DNA of 9,462 nucleotides. Source: Cardiobacteriales bacterium (lineage in GTDB: Bacteria; Pseudomonadota; Gammaproteobacteria; Cardiobacteriales; Wohlfahrtiimonadaceae). This document shows, piece after piece, positions 7,428 to 9,462 of the stretch. The notes beneath the pieces are model-generated. The model saw only the letters and a program-made list of their open reading frames with translations, was not told the origin of the DNA and did not search any database. Location of the stretch: positions 1-9,462 of the forward strand of contig JASLFR010000022.1 of the NCBI GenBank assembly GCA_030150565.1, given 5' to 3'. Each line of letters opens with the position of its first letter. Positions within the stretch are counted from its first letter, which is position 1. Position numbers and translations under genes: made by a program.

Positions 7428-7446
7428 TGCTCCATAGGGGGAATGT

Positions 7447-7950
7447 GTGCACAAGATTCGTACTCTACTAACCATTGCGACACTGCTTATTTTAGTTGGC
7501 TGTGGCTTTAAACTTCGTGGAACCTCCCCTCTTATGGATGCACACTATAGCTACGCTGTAGTTGATGAATCCCGTGGTGGCTCATCGGATTATAAAGAGG
7601 CGTTGATAACGACTCTTGAACGGCAAAAGTCCACAATTACTAGTCCAGATAATGCGCAACTCATTCTTATTATCCATGCCGAGCACTATACTAAGATGGA
7701 TTTAGCGGCAAGTGCTCGCGGTGAGGAGCGGGAATCTACCTACTATTACACAGCGACAATCACCGTTCGTGATGATGAGGGGCAGACCCTTATTGATCGA
7801 ATGAGCATCGAACGCCGCCGAAACTACGCAAGCTTAGAGGAGAATGTCCTTCAAAATGAGCGTGCGGCAGAGGAGATTCGCCGTGAATTGACGCAGGAAG
7901 CGGTTCAACAGTTGATGCGTAGTCTCAACACCCTACTACGTAACCGATAA
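7447..7950 (+). CDS. lptE: LPS-assembly lipoprotein LptE
   Basis: The 167-residue product starts with a short basic N-terminus and a hydrophobic stretch, ending in the lipobox LVGC (16-19). Cys19 would be lipidated, and CGFKLRG (19-25) is the typical start of mature LptE. By family knowledge it is an outer-membrane lipoprotein that plugs the LptD barrel and helps place lipopolysaccharide in the outer leaflet. The body (Ile/Thr-rich strands, then a charged helical C-terminus with RREL and QQLMRSL) is divergent, as is usual in this family; E. coli LptE is longer (193). The start is GTG at 7447 with AGGGGGA (7436-7442) just upstream; a nearby ATG at 7443 is out of frame. In many gammaproteobacteria lptE sits between leuS and holA, and neither is here. 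It follows the fimX-like gene by 27 bp and precedes folE2 by 19 bp. Confidence 0.88.
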   Translation: MHKIRTLLTIATLLILVGCGFKLRGTSPLMDAHYSYAVVDESRGGSSDYKEALITTLERQKSTITSPDNAQLILIIHAEHYTKMDLAASARGEERESTYYYTATITVRDDEGQTLIDRMSIERRRNYASLEENVLQNERAAEEIRRELTQEAVQQLMRSLNTLLRNR

Positions 7951-7969
7951 TTGATAATGAGGCATAAGT

Positions 7970-8773
7970 GTGAGTAAAGATTTTGATAACGGAACCATCC
8001 AAGACGTTCAAGGCTATGAAGATACGCGCAATGTAGCGATTAGCAAAGTGGGTATTAAAGGGTTGCGCCTCCCTTTAATCTTTGAAAATAGTGGAAAGAC
8101 ACAACATACAGTGATGGAGGCTGAACTCACCGTTACCCTCCAAGCGGAACGAAAAGGGACCCACATGTCCCGCTTTATTGAGACGTGGGATGCGACTCAG
8201 AGTCCCTTTACACTTGCTCATGTTCCCCAGTTTTTAAAAGAGTTAGAGGAGCGTTTAGATGCTGAGAGCGCTCAATGCCACCTCTCTTTTCCCCTCTTTT
8301 TTGAACGTATTGCTCCCGTTTCAAAAGCACGAAGTGTGATGGATTTTGAGTGTGAAATTATCGCTAAATCGAATCCCGATCATATTGAACTTCGCCTCAT
8401 GGCACCTGTTACGAGCCTCTGCCCCTGTTCAAAAGAGATCTCTGAATTTAGCGCTCACTCACAGCGTTCACACCTAACAATTGCTCTTCTCTTTAAAGAT
8501 TTTGAAGCGCTTGGAGCCCTCGATATCGACAAACTTCTCCACTCAATGGAGGATGTAGGCTCATCAAAACTCTATCCACTCCTCAAACGTCCCGATGAGA
8601 AGTATGTTACAGAAGGCGCTTACGCAACCCCCCGCTTTGTTGAGGATTTAGTTCGTGAATTGGTTCTTCTTCTCAAAGATCGTAACGATTTAAAGGGTTT
8701 CTCTGTTGAGTCGGAGAACTTTGAATCGATCCATAATCATCAAGCGTACGCTAAGATCGATTACAACTTCTAA
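7970..8773 (+). CDS. folE2: GTP cyclohydrolase FolE2 (type IB)
   Basis: The 267-residue product belongs to the FolE2/COG1469 family, which converts GTP to 7,8-dihydroneopterin triphosphate, the first step of tetrahydrofolate synthesis and also the source for queuosine. Family motifs are clear: KGTHMSRF (62-69), the Cys-rich [10 protein letters not shown] (149-158) with Cys151 as the likely catalytic/metal residue, AHSQRSH (162-168) with His163, [14 protein letters not shown] (205-218), and SIHNHQAYA (253-261) near the C-terminus. These fit the Cys/His/Glu/His metal set described for FolE2. Unlike FolE (type IA), this enzyme can work without zinc, and in some bacteria it is induced under zinc limitation. 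I see no Zur-like site here. The start is GTG at 7970 with GAGG 7 nt upstream; the GTG two bases earlier runs at once into TGA. Its close spacing to lptE and ruvB implies co-transcription. Confidence 0.95.
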   Translation: MSKDFDNGTIQDVQGYEDTRNVAISKVGIKGLRLPLIFENSGKTQHTVMEAELTVTLQAERKGTHMSRFIETWDATQSPFTLAHVPQFLKELEERLDAESAQCHLSFPLFFERIAPVSKARSVMDFECEIIAKSNPDHIELRLMAPVTSLCPCSKEISEFSAHSQRSHLTIALLFKDFEALGALDIDKLLHSMEDVGSSKLYPLLKRPDEKYVTEGAYATPRFVEDLVRELVLLLKDRNDLKGFSVESENFESIHNHQAYAKIDYNF

Positions 8774-8781
8774 CCGATATT

Positions 8782-9462
8782 ATGATTGAATCTGACCGCC
8801 TCATTGTAAGTGAAGAGCCCCTCACCCCTGAAGAGCCGATTATTGATCGAGCGATTCGCCCAACCACGCTTGCTGATTATACAGGGCAAGCCTCAGTACG
8901 GGATCAGCTCGGGCTCTTTATTGAAGCGGCTCGTAAACGGCAAGAGGCATTAGATCACGTTCTTCTCTACGGTCCTCCTGGATTAGGGAAGACGACGCTT
9001 GCCAATATCATTGCCAATGAGATGGGTGTCACGCTTCACCAAACATCTGGCCCTGTGCTAGAGCGAGCGGGGGATATTGTTGCGCTACTAACCGCTCTTG
9101 AGCCGAACGATATCCTCTTTATCGATGAGATCCACCGACTCAATACCGCTGTTGAGGAGATGCTCTATCCCGCAATGGAGGATTATCGGGTCGATATCAT
9201 TACTGGTGAAGGGATTAGCGCAACTTCGATTCAGATGGATCTTCCCCACTTCACATTGATTGGTGCCACCACTCGAGCTGGGCTCTTATCGGCGCCCCTT
9301 AGAGATCGATTTGGAATCGTCTCTCGCCTCAATTTTTATACGCATGAAGAGCTCTCAACTATTGTTAAACGCTCCGCCTCTCTTCTCAATATGGCGATGA
9401 CCGATGAGGGGGCTCTTGAGATTGGTCGACGCTCTCGAGGAACGCCACGAATCGCCAATCGG
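8782..9462 (+). CDS. ruvB: Holliday junction branch migration ATPase RuvB, N-terminal 227 codons (runs off the right edge)
   Basis: From the ATG at 8782 the frame is open for 227 codons to the window end, and the translation ([19 protein letters not shown]...) follows E. coli RuvB closely. RuvB is the AAA+ hexameric motor that, with RuvA, drives branch migration of Holliday junctions in recombination and repair. Visible motifs are Walker A GPPGLGKT (64-71), Walker B FIDEIH with Asp115-Glu116, the [10 protein letters not shown] segment (89-98), sensor 1 GATTR (161-165), the arginine finger in PLRDRFG (Arg174) and the sensor 2 motif GTPRIANR at the edge. The winged-helix C-terminal domain is outside the window. 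There is no recognisable Shine-Dalgarno sequence, and the start is 8 bp after the folE2 stop, so translation probably depends on folE2 ribosomes. ruvA does not precede it, unlike the usual ruvAB order. Confidence 0.97.
   Translation, partial: MIESDRLIVSEEPLTPEEPIIDRAIRPTTLADYTGQASVRDQLGLFIEAARKRQEALDHVLLYGPPGLGKTTLANIIANEMGVTLHQTSGPVLERAGDIVALLTALEPNDILFIDEIHRLNTAVEEMLYPAMEDYRVDIITGEGISATSIQMDLPHFTLIGATTRAGLLSAPLRDRFGIVSRLNFYTHEELSTIVKRSASLLNMAMTDEGALEIGRRSRGTPRIANR

Noticed and set aside
7414..7446. Possible terminator between the fimX-like gene and lptE.
   Set aside because: The only symmetry is an AT-only palindrome with no GC stem and no T-tract, so it cannot be called a terminator.
1..9462. 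CRISPR array, tRNA/rRNA, insertion sequence or uptake-signal repeats.
   Set aside because: No regularly spaced repeats, cloverleaf-type sequence, transposase frame or clearly over-represented 9-10-mer was seen. Frequent GATCG/ATCGAT strings fit Ile-Asp/Asp-Arg codon use. A k-mer count would settle the uptake-signal question.

Overview
The window comes from a Gram-negative bacterium, most likely a gammaproteobacterium. The evidence is a FabA/FabB pair for anaerobic unsaturated fatty acid synthesis, an LpxL-type lipid A acyltransferase, the lipopolysaccharide-assembly lipoprotein LptE, TypA and RuvB of enterobacterial length and motif content, and a FimX-like protein of the sort found in bacteria with type IV pili. 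Base composition looks moderate (mid-40s % GC by eye) and even across the window, and I see no insertion sequence, phage, tRNA, rRNA or CRISPR array. The genus cannot be fixed from sequence alone; a Cardiobacteriales-like lineage is only a guess.

Layout. 1-124 (minus): the first 41 codons of class II fructose-bisphosphate aldolase (fbaA), divergent from typA (366-2192, plus) across a 241-bp spacer with a recognisable fbaA promoter and two inverted repeats. typA and fabB converge at about 2193-2321, and each has its own intrinsic terminator there. On the minus strand, read from high to low coordinates, lpxL (5110-4196), fabA (4072-3557) and fabB (3542-2322) form an envelope-lipid block. fabA and fabB are 14 bp apart and surely co-transcribed. 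The 123-bp lpxL-fabA gap holds a candidate promoter and two perfect 17-bp inverted repeats. Another divergent spacer (5111-5349) separates lpxL from a plus-strand run: a FimX-like REC-PAS-GGDEF-EAL protein with degenerate motifs (5350-7419), lptE (7447-7950), folE2 (7970-8773) and the start of ruvB (8782 to the window edge). Gaps of 27, 19 and 8 bp with no terminator suggest one transcript.

How the genes relate. FabA and FabB set the supply of unsaturated acyl chains, LpxL consumes acyl-ACP to finish lipid A, and LptE helps insert finished lipopolysaccharide in the outer membrane, so envelope lipid genes lie on both sides of the 5111-5349 spacer. The FimX-like protein is the only gene here that is not clearly housekeeping. 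FolE2 (folate/queuosine precursor supply) and RuvB (Holliday junction branch migration) appear to be chance operon partners. I did not find a clearly new multi-gene system. The points most worth following are the degenerate FimX-like protein and the non-coding palindromes ahead of fimX-like and fabA.
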